Assembly: GCA_040954595.2 (NCBI GenBank)
Contig: CM082578.2
Location: 9,610,001-9,674,000, forward strand
Length of the DNA: 64,000 nucleotides
Direction: 5' to 3'
Origin: Balanoglossus misakiensis
Taxonomy: Eukaryota; Hemichordata
Shown in pieces: positions 25,393 to 36,930 of the stretch. A program made the translations under genes and the position numbers. The number at the start of each line of letters is the position of its first letter. Position 1 is the stretch's first letter. The notes beneath the pieces were generated by a model. The model was given only the letters and a program-made list of their open reading frames with translations. It was not told where the DNA came from and ran no database searches.

Positions 25393-26678
25393 ACATTACT
25401 TTGGCAACCCGGGAGAAAGGAGATCGGTGCCTCGAGACAAGGTTTTCCAGGAAAAGAAACAATAAAGCGAAAAGGCATGTATTGGACGTGTCCAATATTA
25501 AAATGGGATGATCGATACGGTACCGGAAACTTGTCTCATTATATCTGGTTCACTGGTTATGAGCAAATAATATCTTCTGAGGATGTATTCAAAATGATGT
25601 CCCAATATACATGTAACAGGAGTACTAGGTATAGGGGAATTCAGTGACATTTTTGTAGAAATACACCCTGAAAAGATACACCCACTGTGTCTTCGGAACG
25701 AAATTTGAAAATTCGGGGGTTCGCTTTGATATTTCATCGATTCGGTGTGGTTGAACATGAGAGGAGGAAGCGGGAATCTGTTACGCAGCGGCACTTAACC
25801 CTCGCATGAAAGATTATGACCCTGTGACCTCGCAGATAGCGGTACTTTGTCATTGTCATAACTGTCATCATTATTTTATCGTTAAGGCTGTCTCTCCAAA
25901 AAAGCTCGAATCCTGATTGCCGGAAACATCGAGGACATTTGCACTTTTTTGCTGCCTTGCGTGTGTTTTGGTGACTTTAAAACGAAGTCGACGTTCTGCA
26001 GTGCACGATATATCTACATGCGGGAGTGACGCTGTTCACCACTTCATGCAAATCACGGCAGTTGTCGATGAAGAAAGTCGTGTGCCATATCAAACCGTGT
26101 TGGCAGGTGTTTCCCAGTGGCCAATGACGATGCCGTTTTTGGTGTCAGTGACCCGACACTTTCCTTGCTTGGTCGTGCGTACACTGAGCTCTGACTCGGT
26201 GTTGATGCACGGAATATAACAGAATTACCATGCTGACAGCATACCTGACAAAAATGTCGCTTGATAAATAATTATGAGAACAGAATGCTGGACGATTGTA
26301 CTTTTGGACATTATGTGAACAAGGTCGTCGTCGGCACTTTGTAGTGCGCTGGAGCTGTTTAGACACGGAGCGCCAAGTGATGACTCACCTTGTTCGAGAC
26401 GATTCAACCAAATATTGTCTCCGAGAAGGGCGGGCGCTGGGCTGTAACCTGGACTCGACTAGCGACTGTGCGCAATACGCAGGCGTTCAAATCGTTCAGC
26501 ATTCATTGCGCTGACAGTGTATTCATTTTGGGCAGCTGTTATTTGCCATTTATTTAAATGAATTTGAATATTCGATAGAAGCTTCATCGGCTTTGGATCA
26601 GCTCTCGGGTGACGAAGATGTTGACGTGTTTTTGTGTCTAGATGTAACTGTATATGTTGATAACACAACTGTGCTTAC

Positions 26679-27010
26679 AGTCTGTTAATACTGGCAAAGA
26701 AAATGTGTTCTTTTTTAATTGTAAGGTTGAAACAACCACAAATTACCAAGGTCACGTTGACATTTGTAGTGTCTATACATATTTAGGTGCGACTTTCTAC
26801 TACTACTACTAGTAGTATGTATGGTAAATGTACAAAAGCAATTGATAGGCAAATCACTCAAGCAAAGCTTGCCATGCTTAATCTTCGAGACAACGGCCCC
26901 AACTACTCAATCTTCCAGGAGATATTATGTTTGAATAATTCGATGTACATGTATTTTGTCACTCCAATAGTTTTGTATAGAGCTAAATCCGGGAAAATCA
27001 AAACACCAAG
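26679..27010 (+). pseudogene. Decayed non-LTR retrotransposon reverse-transcriptase fragment
   Basis: Two adjoining frames resemble the C-terminal part of a LINE reverse transcriptase. The first reads about 26694-26813 and contains ENVFFFNCK...VYTYLGATF, like the usual K-x-K-x-x-V-F and YLG motifs. A stop codon and frame change follow near 26810. The second frame, from 26817, contains AKLAMLNLRDN and TPIVLYRA, like the family's A-M-x-x-L and P-I-L-L-Y-G-x-E segments. The catalytic half and any endonuclease are absent, so this is an old fragment. The clade was not assigned. Confidence 0.6.
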
Positions 27011-28455
27011 CAGAATAATGTGTTTTACAATAATCCCTGAAAACCCTATTTTGTACTATGCACTTCAGTGCAATTATTAGATATACTCCAAATCAATCGT
27101 TATTAATTAATGGCAGCCTTGTTCTATATTTCAGGCGAAACCTTTCTTGTCTGTATGTCCATGGCCAAGTAAACGATAAGACTTATCACTGTCTCATGTG
27201 AAGATGTCACTGTCGAACTGCGGGGAAAAAACGCGGGTGGAATCGTTACCGAGCGATCAGCGCCTAAAGTCCCTGCCTTTTAAGTATGCACGCACGGCGC
27301 TCATGAATTATCGCCGCCGTATCAGTAGCCATCTCATGAAGTTAGCTGGAAAGCGGTCGATATAACGTCGCCTGCTAAATTGAACCATTTCCTCTCTCCA
27401 GAGTACAGTCAATTTTGTCGTGTTTTTTTTCTCCTCGCAAAAATAATTCAGATGCCGCTTTCTGCTCGTTTGATGACAACCTTGACCGAGGCCTACATAA
27501 GGGATAGGTCAGTTTATTCATCGGGCGAGGGAAGGTGGACCCTCGCACCAATCCACCGACACCCCAAACTGAAGAAGCTGGCCATTCCCTAACGCAGCGA
27601 CATCGGAAAAAAAAATTAAGTCTTGCTGATAGCCGGGGGTGCGGTGCTTTGTAATAAACATTTCTCTGAATAAGCTTGTGGGTTCAATAAAACACGTTTT
27701 TGTTCGATTTACCCCTCTGTTTTCTATCACTCGTTTGGGATCTTGATCCCCCTCTTTTGTTGAGGCAAATGAAATACACGGCGTAGGTCAATCCAGGATC
27801 AGCGCTCACAGTAGAGCGAGGCTGGGATGATCAGATGTGTTTTGATCAATCAACGATATAACAGAAAATTATCCCGGAAATTATGAGGATCAAGGGCAGT
27901 TTCTTTTGCGGAGCCGCCTTGTGATGAAGAAGGGGAGTTTGGCAATAATTTTCAGATTCAGGGGATGAGTAGTATATGAGGTCAGGGTCACCTTTGTAGA
28001 GTCGCTAATGAAATATCTTCAGCGCAACCTACAGGAAATATCGATTTTTTGCAAAACGTGAGTAAATGTATAAGAGGCATGGCGCCACCACGCGACACCC
28101 TCGTTCCCTCATTTCCTGATGCGCGAGATCAAAGATAACCGAGATAGCCGCAAGCCGGGACACGAGCTCACACATTGAAGAAGTAAATGCCGACATTTTT
28201 CATTGCAAGTCCATGTATATCAAATATTGGTGAAATTTACAACAGTAAAAAGGTTTTATATTTACAAAAATTCTCTTCGCTTTCCCTGGTCTCGTGTGCG
28301 CGCGCGTACATAGAATTTGCCGGCGCGTGCTCCATCAATGCGCGCTCGATTTGTGGAACGCGCGCCGAACAACGCGAGCTTTGATCGTTGTATTCGGTTG
28401 TTCGTGACCTGGAAAGAACAGTGGGCAAATCCCCAGTGTTTTGGTCGTGAACATT
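27011..28455. other. Intergenic region upstream of the TRIM gene
   Basis: No gene recognised. The last 300 bases before the TRIM start are CpG-rich (for example GCGCGCGTAC near 28300 and CGCGCGCCGAAC near 28360) and probably hold its promoter and leader. No TATA box was seen. Confidence 0.4.
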
Positions 28456-31400
28456 ATGGAAGACATTTTTGAGCAGCAACTAACTTGCACGGTTTGTTTG
28501 GATCTGTACGAAGACCCGGTGATACTTCCCTGCCTTCACACTTTTTGCAGGTGCTGTTTACAGCGCCTGGTAGAAAATGGCGTCCGTAACCGTCGACTGC
28601 CGATATTGCGGGTACGGACGGCGCGATTTAACTGTCCGGAGTGTCGGAAATTAGTGGTTTTAGGCCAAGGTGGGGTAAACGACTTGCCGAAAAATTTTCA
28701 AATAGCGAGTATTGTTGCGACCTTCAGGGTCAACAGACGAGGCGACAGTCGTGATGGTCCGGACGCTCCGACCCATCATTTCAGTCGGCAGTCCTGCCAT
28801 ATTTGCCGCCATAACTTCGCCGTCAAGTTGTGCCTTAGTTGTGTGGCGGCATACTGCACGTCATGTCTGCAAGCCTCCCACCCCGATGAGGCGGCCTGGC
28901 TGGAGACACAGGCCGGCGCCGAATCCAGCAAGACAGAGGACAGAAACACCCCAAACGGCGGCGGATTTCGCCAGCGACTGCGAAATATCACCAGTCGTTG
29001 GATCCGAACAGACAGTCAAAGTTTCGGCGAAGGACACTCGGTAATGCGGGAGGGAAGTCATTCTAGCCCGGATGCAGTTTCTTCCGAGCTGCCCGAGGCG
29101 GACCAGCACAGTGCGGCGGTTGGCGATGACGATGACTCACCAGGAATCGAAGGGAGGCCTAGGAAACGTCATCCATTGTTGAACCTTGATATTGTCTGCG
29201 GTCATCACAAGGGCGAGCACATGATCGCTTTTTGTTTTCAGTGTTTGACGTTAGCTTGTTCTGTGAGCATCGCGAGACACGAGGGTCATCTTGTACTGCA
29301 ACTGGTTGATGCCATATTGATAGTGAAGGTAAGAAAAACAAAAGTCAAGTATGTGACCGACCACTGGCGGCGCCTTCCCTGCGGTGACCACTTTGTATGA
29401 CAGCAGTAAAAACACAAACACAGTTTTTAATCAGTCAGTAAAGTCGGAAACGTCAAAATATAGATGCAAAATAATAAACTATAACGTAAAAAATATTTAT
29501 TTTATCATTTTAGGATGAAATCACAAAGGGAGCGAACTATCTTCGTGACACCTCAAGCGAACTCAAAGTATCTTATTTCAAATTTAAAACCATTACCGAC
29601 AAACTGAAGGTGGGTGTTTATCTTTGGCGTTGATCTTTATTTGAAAGGTATGAGAGAGGTCTCTCTTTCTCTCTCTCTCCCCCCCCCTCTCTCTCTCTCT
29701 CCCCTCCCCCTCTGCGTTACATAAGAAATTGTAACGTCTTATAATCATTTTTTTTTACCTCAACCGCCACCACAGAAAGATTGTGAGCTGATCACGGAGA
29801 ACATTCGCCTGGAGTGTGACAAACTGAGACATCTCATCACAGAGCGAGAAGAGCTGTTGGTTCGGCAAGTGACCAGGGTCTCCAACCAAGACTTTCTCGC
29901 CAACCAACAGCTGGTCAATTTGTGCGAAACCAAAGCCTTCAAAATGGAGGAGTTAGCCATGGAAATGCAGCTTGCTTTGAAACCCATCGACACCATAGCT
30001 TTCATTCAGGTATGGCCTGAGAGATCGTCTGTATCGCTCGTATCATAATTATTATATGGTGGGGGGTCACACAGAGAACACCCCATGCCGAATGATTTCT
30101 TCATCTACTATATGTGGCATCAGCTCTTCTAACTGTCCCCGTGTCTGTCTATTATTTTCAGAGAGGGTTATCCATGAAAAGGAGGTAGGCATAGCCAGTG
30201 AACAAAATTTAGCAAATTTGTCTCGCGTCATTCGTCACTCTATAAAAACACTCTGACCCCGGCGCGCAGAGTGAACACTGTGAATAGGAGATTGCTTTAC
30301 GTTGCTCATCACAATATGTTATACAAATCACTTGACAATATGTTATATGATCACGTTCAGAAGTGCAGTTTGTGTGATTTCAAGAGGTGCTTGAGAGAGA
30401 GAGGAATGATGTCATTCCATAGACTACCACACAATGCCCGACTTCATTTTGAAGACAAATTTATAAATTTGTTGCAGGATACCGAACTTGGAACGTCTTT
30501 ACCCAATTCCTAAAAGAGTTCCTTTCAAACGTCTAACGTACTATCCGATTACTGATAAAGGACCGCTGCACGATCTCGATGTCATTGTCGAGGAATTTGA
30601 TATCGATACGCGCGGCCTTTGGTTCTTTGCAGCTGACTCGGAAGATGGACCTATACGGAAAACAGGTGGGTCGACAGCGCGCGCGGGGAGTGGGGTGATT
30701 TGGTCGAGATTTTACTCGCCGTGTCTTTTAGAGAAGTGGCTGCGTGGTCGGTGAAGATTGAGACTCAAAGGATCTGATGATCGTGAGCTGCAGAGTCATC
30801 TATATTTTGTAGTTTCTTCAGTATCTGTGTGTGAGCCACCATTCTGACCGACGTTCATTTTATCTCGTAGAGCGACTTTCGTCACGCAAGTCCCCTAGAA
30901 CGGCTAATTTTGACACGCTGACCGAGTTCCTGAACCCAGCCGTCGGTCAAATCCGCGGGGGCAAGCGACCGCCGGCCGACGGCCGACGCGGCGAAGGACA
31001 ACCGCAAAACTTACGGTATGCATACCAACAAGTGAGCCCTAATCAGAGACAACAAACGTATCCTCCAGTCCCGGGGGCCAATGCGTATTACGATGTCATA
31101 CAGAGACAAAATGTTTCTTCAGATGATGCTCACATCAGGGTAGTCAATGTTCCCGATTCCATCACTGCTCCAGAAAGGAGCAGATATGATCACGATTTCA
31201 GTTTTTACGACTTGGCCGCACTACGCCATCTTCCAGACGACAGAGACCGGGGACGGGGGCGTCCCCAGCGGGTCCGCGTCGTGGAGTTTTACGACGAGCC
31301 CGTCCCGATGTCCGCCGACGGGACCACTCAGCACTCCGAGACGGAGCCTACTCCCGACCGAAGTCGAGGTGGTGAGGGTAATTCGTCCGCGCCGTCGCCG

Positions 31401-33488
31401 TCGCCGAACGCAGGGAGCTACTACCAAGACACGCAAGAGCAGGAACCAAGTGCGACACCCACTGGATCCGGAGCACATCCGGAAGCCGAGCTCGAGGCGC
31501 CAGGTGAGCGTGATTCCTTCAGCCAGAATAGAGGCGAGGGAGCCCCGTCTCCATCTCCCACACCTTCGCTCGAAAACGAGTTTGACGAAGAGGACGACGA
31601 TGATTTATTGCCGGACCTGTCATCTTATTCATCGCCCGATGAGAATTACGGAAGCCGCGGGGAACAGGTAAGAATGTACGACACCGTTTTCACCCTCGAC
31701 GACGACGACGAGAATCAAACACCCGAGACGGCAGACGAATCAAGAGAACCGCGAGAGACCACGAACTCCTCGGATATTGGTATCCACGACACTGAACGAA
31801 TTTTTCTCGCCATTGCTGAAGACCCTTCCCCAACGCCGGGGTGTCGATGGATATCATTTTCGGAACCGAATTCCCCCACCGCCTTCAGCATTGACACTGA
31901 CCGACAGTTTCGGGGGATAGCGGACGTAGTACATGATCCGAATCGAATTCCGTCCAGTTTCAGTGACACCGGCCCCCGGTCACCAGACACGGCGACTGCA
32001 AACACACCTCCGTCGGATGCCAGTAACGCTGACTCACAACCACAGGAAGCTGATCAACAGCGAGAAAACCAAGCCTGGTCAGGAGCTACAGCGAGGGGTA
32101 AGTCCCCCAAACTAAAAAAAATAACATCATTAGAAATCGGTGATAAATTTAAGAGTCTGGTGATGCATGAGAATCCTCCGCATTTTCCAGATGTAGATGT
32201 TACCGTCAGTTGATCAAGGAAAATGCAAGCATTTGTTGAATTCCTGTGACAGAGGAGTTTCTCACCAATGGTCAAATTAGACGAAATAACACATTTCATA
32301 GCCTCTTTGGTCGGTGACGTCATAGAGATGCAAATGGTTGACTTGAAATATTCGAGCTGTTGAGTATAGTTGCTCTTTGTAGAAGTATGTGCATAAACTT
32401 GTAAACTCTGCTACTTATTTAGAACCGGTAATCCTGAAAACGTTTGTAGTAGACTGTATGTCGACCAGTAAAGGGAATCCCTATCAAGTATCATATCATA
32501 TCATGTAAAGTTGATTGACCAGTCTCTTACCAGTATTTGTTTCTAGTTGACATTGCAACGTGATCCTTTTTTTACAGAAACACCTTCGCCACCTGTCTTT
32601 CAATTCGAATGGGACACGGCACACGTGTACCTGACATATATAGGTCATAACACGGCGAAGCGAGTCTGGAAGGAACATCACTGCCACAGCCTTTTCGATG
32701 GAGACACGCCACCGGAAGAAATACCGTTCAGTCCGACAAGTCACCCCAGAGAGGACCGAATGCGGCAAGCGCGGTGCTCGCTTTGCGAGGATTCGGCCGA
32801 TCTAGCGGAATTCTGTGCTTCGCCCAGGCGCCAGGCCGGGTTCAGGCGTATGTCGAAAGATAGGAGAGAGACGATGTCTCCTCTCTGGTTGGGTCGATAC
32901 CGCGGGACATCCTGCGGAGTTTTGGGCAATGTAGGTTTCACAAGAGGGGTGTACTGTTTTGAAGTCGAGTGCCAGTTTCCCACCGAACCGCGGACACGCG
33001 ACTGGATTTTCGCGTTCGGGGTGAGCAACGGGCACGGGAACCGCTACGAGCCGCTGACCAACGACGAGAGTGCGTGGTGCATGGAGGTGAGCGGCGTCGG
33101 ATACAGGTTCGTCCGCCACGGCAGTCGAGTCAAGAGCGTGCGCGACGGCGATGTCATCGTGACGTCGACCACGTCGCCGTCGCGTGAGGGCGCTGCTGCT
33201 GCTGGGGATACCCAGAGCACCTTCTCTCTGGGACTGGTGCTCGACCTGGATCATCGGTCTCTCACGTTCTACCGGTGTGACACAAGAAGCAGGCTGTTCA
33301 CTTTCAGCCCCGTGCAGACACGGCCTCGGGTGAGGCTGTACCCGGCATTCTCGTTTGGTCGAGATGAGTTGATCATGGAGTTCAAATCCGGGTTATCTGT
33401 GCCTGACTACCTCACCGGACCAAGTCATCAGACACAACAGCAAGACCAATCCAATCAGCCTGGAAACGGCACGCAAAGTGTACCGTAG
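28456..33488 (+). CDS. TRIM/RBCC E3 ubiquitin ligase with C-terminal SPRY domain
   Basis: Seven coding exons are inferred: 28456-29328, 29514-29609, 29776-30009, 30162-30184, 30478-30665, 30871-32097 and 32578-33488. Phases join cleanly, giving about 1183 residues. A RING finger is seen at 11-63 (CTVC...CLHTFCRCC...CPEC), B-box 1 at 114-142 and B-box 2 at 248-278, then a coiled coil (about 292-401), a possible COS-like segment (410-471), an acidic Ser/Pro-rich region (about 472-880), and a B30.2/SPRY domain to the end. B-box 1 and the C-terminal LSVPDYL most resemble the MID1/TRIM18 class, whose members ubiquitinate substrates and often bind microtubules. No fibronectin III domain was recognised. 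B-box 2 has Ser271 where a zinc-binding Cys is expected. The 96-, 234- and 23-nt exons match the classic TRIM pattern. The start at 28456 precedes the RING directly; the frame upstream has no other ATG. Confidence 0.85.
29655..29712 (+). repeat. Polypyrimidine CT microsatellite in a TRIM intron
   Basis: A near-pure run of CTCTCT and C tracts lies in the intron between the 96-nt and 234-nt exons. It may strengthen the acceptor at 29775. Confidence 0.85.
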
Positions 33489-33892
33489 AAATGCATAAAT
33501 TTATCGTCTTTGTCAATTACAGGTTTGATCAAAAAATTATACATCCTGATTTTCAACAATCTTACAATTATTCCGAGTAAAATATGACGCGATAATAACA
33601 TTCGATAAAAGAGAAAATTCTCCGGTATTTCATATGATACCTGAAACTTTGTTGGTTGGTTTGGTGCTTGATTTTTGTGGGGGGGGGGGGGTCGTTCATT
33701 TGTTAAACGATTGGACCGTCGTGGCCGCTTGGGACTCTGGTTAGAATAATGCGTGACTGACCTCACAAGTTTTTACTAAATTCTTACTGTCACAGCATAG
33801 TCATCACCAGCAGTTTGCTGCTTCAGCCAAATCTTCTATGAGATTGTTATCAATATATACTTTTAAAATCTATGTAGACATACAATAATTTG

Positions 33893-33898
33893 AATAAA
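33893..33898 (+). terminator. Poly(A) signal of the TRIM gene
   Basis: AATAAA lies about 405 nt after the TRIM stop. The convergent fatty-acid-binding protein gene has its own signal at 34056-34061, so the two 3' ends are only about 160 bp apart. Confidence 0.6.
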
Positions 33899-34055
33899 CA
33901 TAAACCAAGTTGCAAGACTTGTATGTTTGTGAATAGATTTGCGTCAAGTTTACTGTGTAGAATGCCTTTATTTGATCGCCGTGAAATCGGTAGTGGCGTG
34001 TGGACAGTTGTGATTATACCAAAAACACGAGAAATGCGTGACAGTAAATAATTGA

Positions 34056-34061
34056 TTTATT
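34056..34061 (-). terminator. Poly(A) signal of the fatty-acid-binding protein gene
   Basis: TTTATT on the plus strand gives AATAAA on the minus strand, 110 nt beyond the stop codon at 34171-34173. Confidence 0.65.
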
Positions 34062-34170
34062 ATTTATACATGCAAGCTTCCCCATGTACAATGCTGTCTA
34101 AATTAATATAGAAAATCAGGTTTACAGAGGGTAAAAATTCATGCCAAAGAAATCATAACTTCTGCAGTGT

Positions 34171-35145
34171 TTATATTCTGGAGAACACGCGTTTGCTGGA
34201 GACGGCACCGACGCTCATGACGCTGACCAGTTTTCCGTCGACGACTTCGTAGCTGGCAGTGGGTTCCTTGGGATAGTCGGCGCCGGGCTTCACCACCAGC
34301 TTGTTTCCTTCCAGACTGGCCACGCCCTTCTTCGTCTGTCCGGTGACGGCGTTGACCATGTCGAAAACTGGTCCAACCTGGATTGAGGAAAAATGATATT
34401 GGTGAGGCGTAAGTCTCGTAATAGGAAAAACTTCCCACTGTGTGTTCAAAACTTGGTTTTCTGAAGAAAACACAGTTAATCATGTACTATAGTTTCTGAT
34501 GTTCACAGTAAATCTACCTGACTGTTCGTTTGGCCAAAGAATACTAAATGCTGCTACTCCAGCATGCTCAGAGAAACTTTGTGAATAACACGATCATTTA
34601 CTTTAACACCATATTGCTGATCATTAGCAAGGTCGTTAGAATGATTCGCTATCAAATGTTGCTGGAGAGGAATGGTAATTAAACTTTAATGATTGGAAAT
34701 GCTATGAACTTTGTACAGAATGTCTACAACCAAGTCAAACACACAGAAAATTAAAAGTGCAAAAAAAATGATTATCACGAAATAATCAGAACGTGGTAAG
34801 CAACATCTCGATAATTAGCTGAACATTCAGGAAAAGAAAATTAAAGAAATGCAAACGAACGATAGTTCTCTGAAACCATCATCTAAATGATCGATCTCAG
34901 CTGCTGACGGTATGAATGTCGTTAAAGTATTTGGGGGTACTTACCGGTACTTTTTGCTCCATCGTCTTCTCGGGTCCTGAGATTTTGAAGTTAAACGCGT
35001 CTCCGTCTTTGGAGATTTCGACGGTAGCCTGGCCTTCTGCCGCCAGAAGCTTGGCTTTGGCAGGAGCTGGCACCTCCATGGCGTCCAGAAACGCTTCCCA
35101 GTTTTCACTGTTGGCCAATTTCCATGATCCTGCGAGATCTGCCAT
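34171..35145 (-). CDS. Cytosolic fatty-acid-binding protein (FABP/CRABP family)
   Basis: Two exons, 35145-34945 and 34377-34171, joined in phase 0 (CCG|gtaagt ... cag|GTT), encode 135 residues, close to the usual 132. The N-terminus (GSWKLANSENWEAFLDAM) is the family signature around the first strand and helix. TVEISKDGD, KKGVASLEGNKLV and VVDGKLVSVM match the central strands and the usual LVDGKLV block. The end KRVFSRI corresponds to the R-x-Y motif that binds the ligand carboxylate, with Phe132 in place of Tyr. Family members carry fatty acids or retinoids inside the cytoplasm; no signal peptide is present. The single 567-nt intron after residue 67 is unlike the three-intron layout of vertebrate FABP genes. 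Which paralogue it matches was not resolved. Confidence 0.88.
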
Positions 35146-35243
35146 GGTGACGAGTTTAGAGTGCGGGTGGTCGAAGAGTCGCCTGGAGTTCTTGACGTGG
35201 AAGGTAGTCGAGTGGAAGTGACGAGCAGGTGGAATGACGTCTG

Positions 35244-35251
35244 TATTTAAA
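35244..35251 (-). promoter_or_regulatory. TATA-like box of the fatty-acid-binding protein gene
   Basis: TTTAAATA on the minus strand lies about 100 nt upstream of the start codon, which would give a leader of roughly 70 nt. Strong tissue-specific FABP genes often carry a TATA box. No other core element was identified. Confidence 0.4.
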
Positions 35252-35759
35252 GGATTTTGGCAGTGGAATGTCCCATTGTCGAATAGGGGTGAGTGGTGGT
35301 CGGGGTGGTGGCACAGGTGAATGTTTGCACACGGACCTGAGTCTATATGGTTTGTACGTCCGGTGCATCTGGAAAGTTCCAGCATAGAACAGGCGTGGTA
35401 TAATCCTCCACGCCTATCCTTGTTTCAAAACAAGAAAAAAAAACACGCGCGAATAGCACATTCGTTCTCCTTTTCCGCAAGACATTAAAAATGTATATCA
35501 CCCCTTTCTCTGTGTCGTCTTGCTTGGATGATTCTCGCAACTTTGCCTTTTGCCTTTCTCTTTCTGGAACTGTTAACAGATTTATTTATTTTCTCCGATT
35601 AGCGTTTCGGCACACAGTTATTGACGAGGGGAAAAGTCAAATAAAGTCCATTATTGACTCGTGTTCTGCGGCGGCGGCCCCGACATTCATCTTTTACGCA
35701 AACAGTCCACATCGCAAACACTACTAAATTTTCCATTAAAGAAAAGTTGGTTAAAACAA

Positions 35760-35930
35760 ATTCACTGAAGTTATATAAGACACAAATCGAACTGAGGAAA
35801 ATATTTGCAAATGCGCTTGTTTGCAGTGGACTGCGAGGAATTGCCATATCCATAAAAAAATCCATTAATTTTTATGTTCTGGTGGTAAATTTGTCACTGA
35901 CTAAAATGAGAATGGGTTTAATTGCTTTCC
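35760..35930 (+). repeat. Duplicated AT-rich block, copy 1
   Basis: Shares AATATTTGCAA, CCATATCCATAAAAAA(A)TC, ATTAATTTTTATGTTCT and GTAAATTTGTCAC(T/C) in order with 36755-36930. The copies lie about 1 kb apart in the same orientation and have drifted, so this is an old local duplication or two insertions of one element. Confidence 0.65.
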
Positions 35931-36754
35931 AGCCCAGGTATGAAGTATTTGCTAGGCACTACATAAGTTTACTAATCCGCGACTTTATTAGACCGCGGAC
36001 ATGCCGTAGATTATCGTGAACTTTGTTCCGAGAGAGAAACTCTGTCGGATAGATGCTTTTTAAAGGTTAAGATGGTGACGGGGTGGGGTGGGGTCACGGT
36101 GGGGATGGGTGTTCATAGCTAGACTTGTTCTTTCTCCTAGGAGTAAAAGCGCCTGTTTTGTATGTCTCTTCCTTATAAGGTAGTAGGCGCCTCGAAAATC
36201 CAAATCCTTAACCTTATCTCATATTTTTTCTCAAAGCAAGTTCAGATTGTTCTCTTTTAAAAATTGGGAATAAAAATGGGGTCAACGTGGAAAATGGCCA
36301 CCAATTGAGAAAAGTTAAAGAAGGGTGTTTTTGTGAAAACAAGACGGTGAAGACTTCTTAAACACTTCAATAATCAAAATAATTAACATTTTGAAGTTTT
36401 AAAATCTGTCCTCGAGTACTAGTATATGCAAACTTCCCACGCCATTGTCCCCACGGTGCAAACGTACAAGTTCACCCAACATTTTACTGTTTCTTCAGCG
36501 GAATGTCTCACAAAAGAGGGCGCAATGAGTCAAGACATAATATCACTGGCATCGTGTTTCTTAATAACGAGGATGTTCAAAAATAGCTATTGGCTGGGAC
36601 TGATTTTAATATATACTTTTGTGTCTGCGACCAAGGAACAGAGCAAATGTCAACTTTGCTGACGGGCGGGCGAAACTCTTCGGGTCAACAATTAAGTTTT
36701 GAAGTAGGATAGATCGGTTGCCGGAACACGGATCACACGGATGGGTTTTCTTGA

Positions 36755-36930
36755 GTTGGCAAAATCAAATATATTTAAGTTACGTAAGCCATGTAATCCG
36801 GCGAAATATTTGCAACCCCGCGTCTGTTTGTACTGGACCGAGAAGTGCCCTATCCATAAAAAATCAATTAATTTTTATGTTCTTACGTCAGTAAATTTGT
36901 CACCAAACGTGATTGAGCTTGTTTTCAAGT
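36755..36930 (+). repeat. Duplicated AT-rich block, copy 2
   Basis: The partner of 35760-35930. It keeps CTATCCATAAAAAATC, ATTAATTTTTATGTTCT and GTAAATTTGTCACC. It does not encode a protein. Confidence 0.65.

Larger units (their letters stand above)
16747..26670. other. Non-coding region between receptor and retroelement fragment
   Basis: About 10 kb without a recognisable gene. The first part may be 3' untranslated region of the receptor if the AATAAA at 19313 is used. Open frames are short and match nothing I know. It holds a pentanucleotide microsatellite, two copies of a dispersed repeat, and a GT-rich low-complexity tract, listed separately. Confidence 0.5.
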
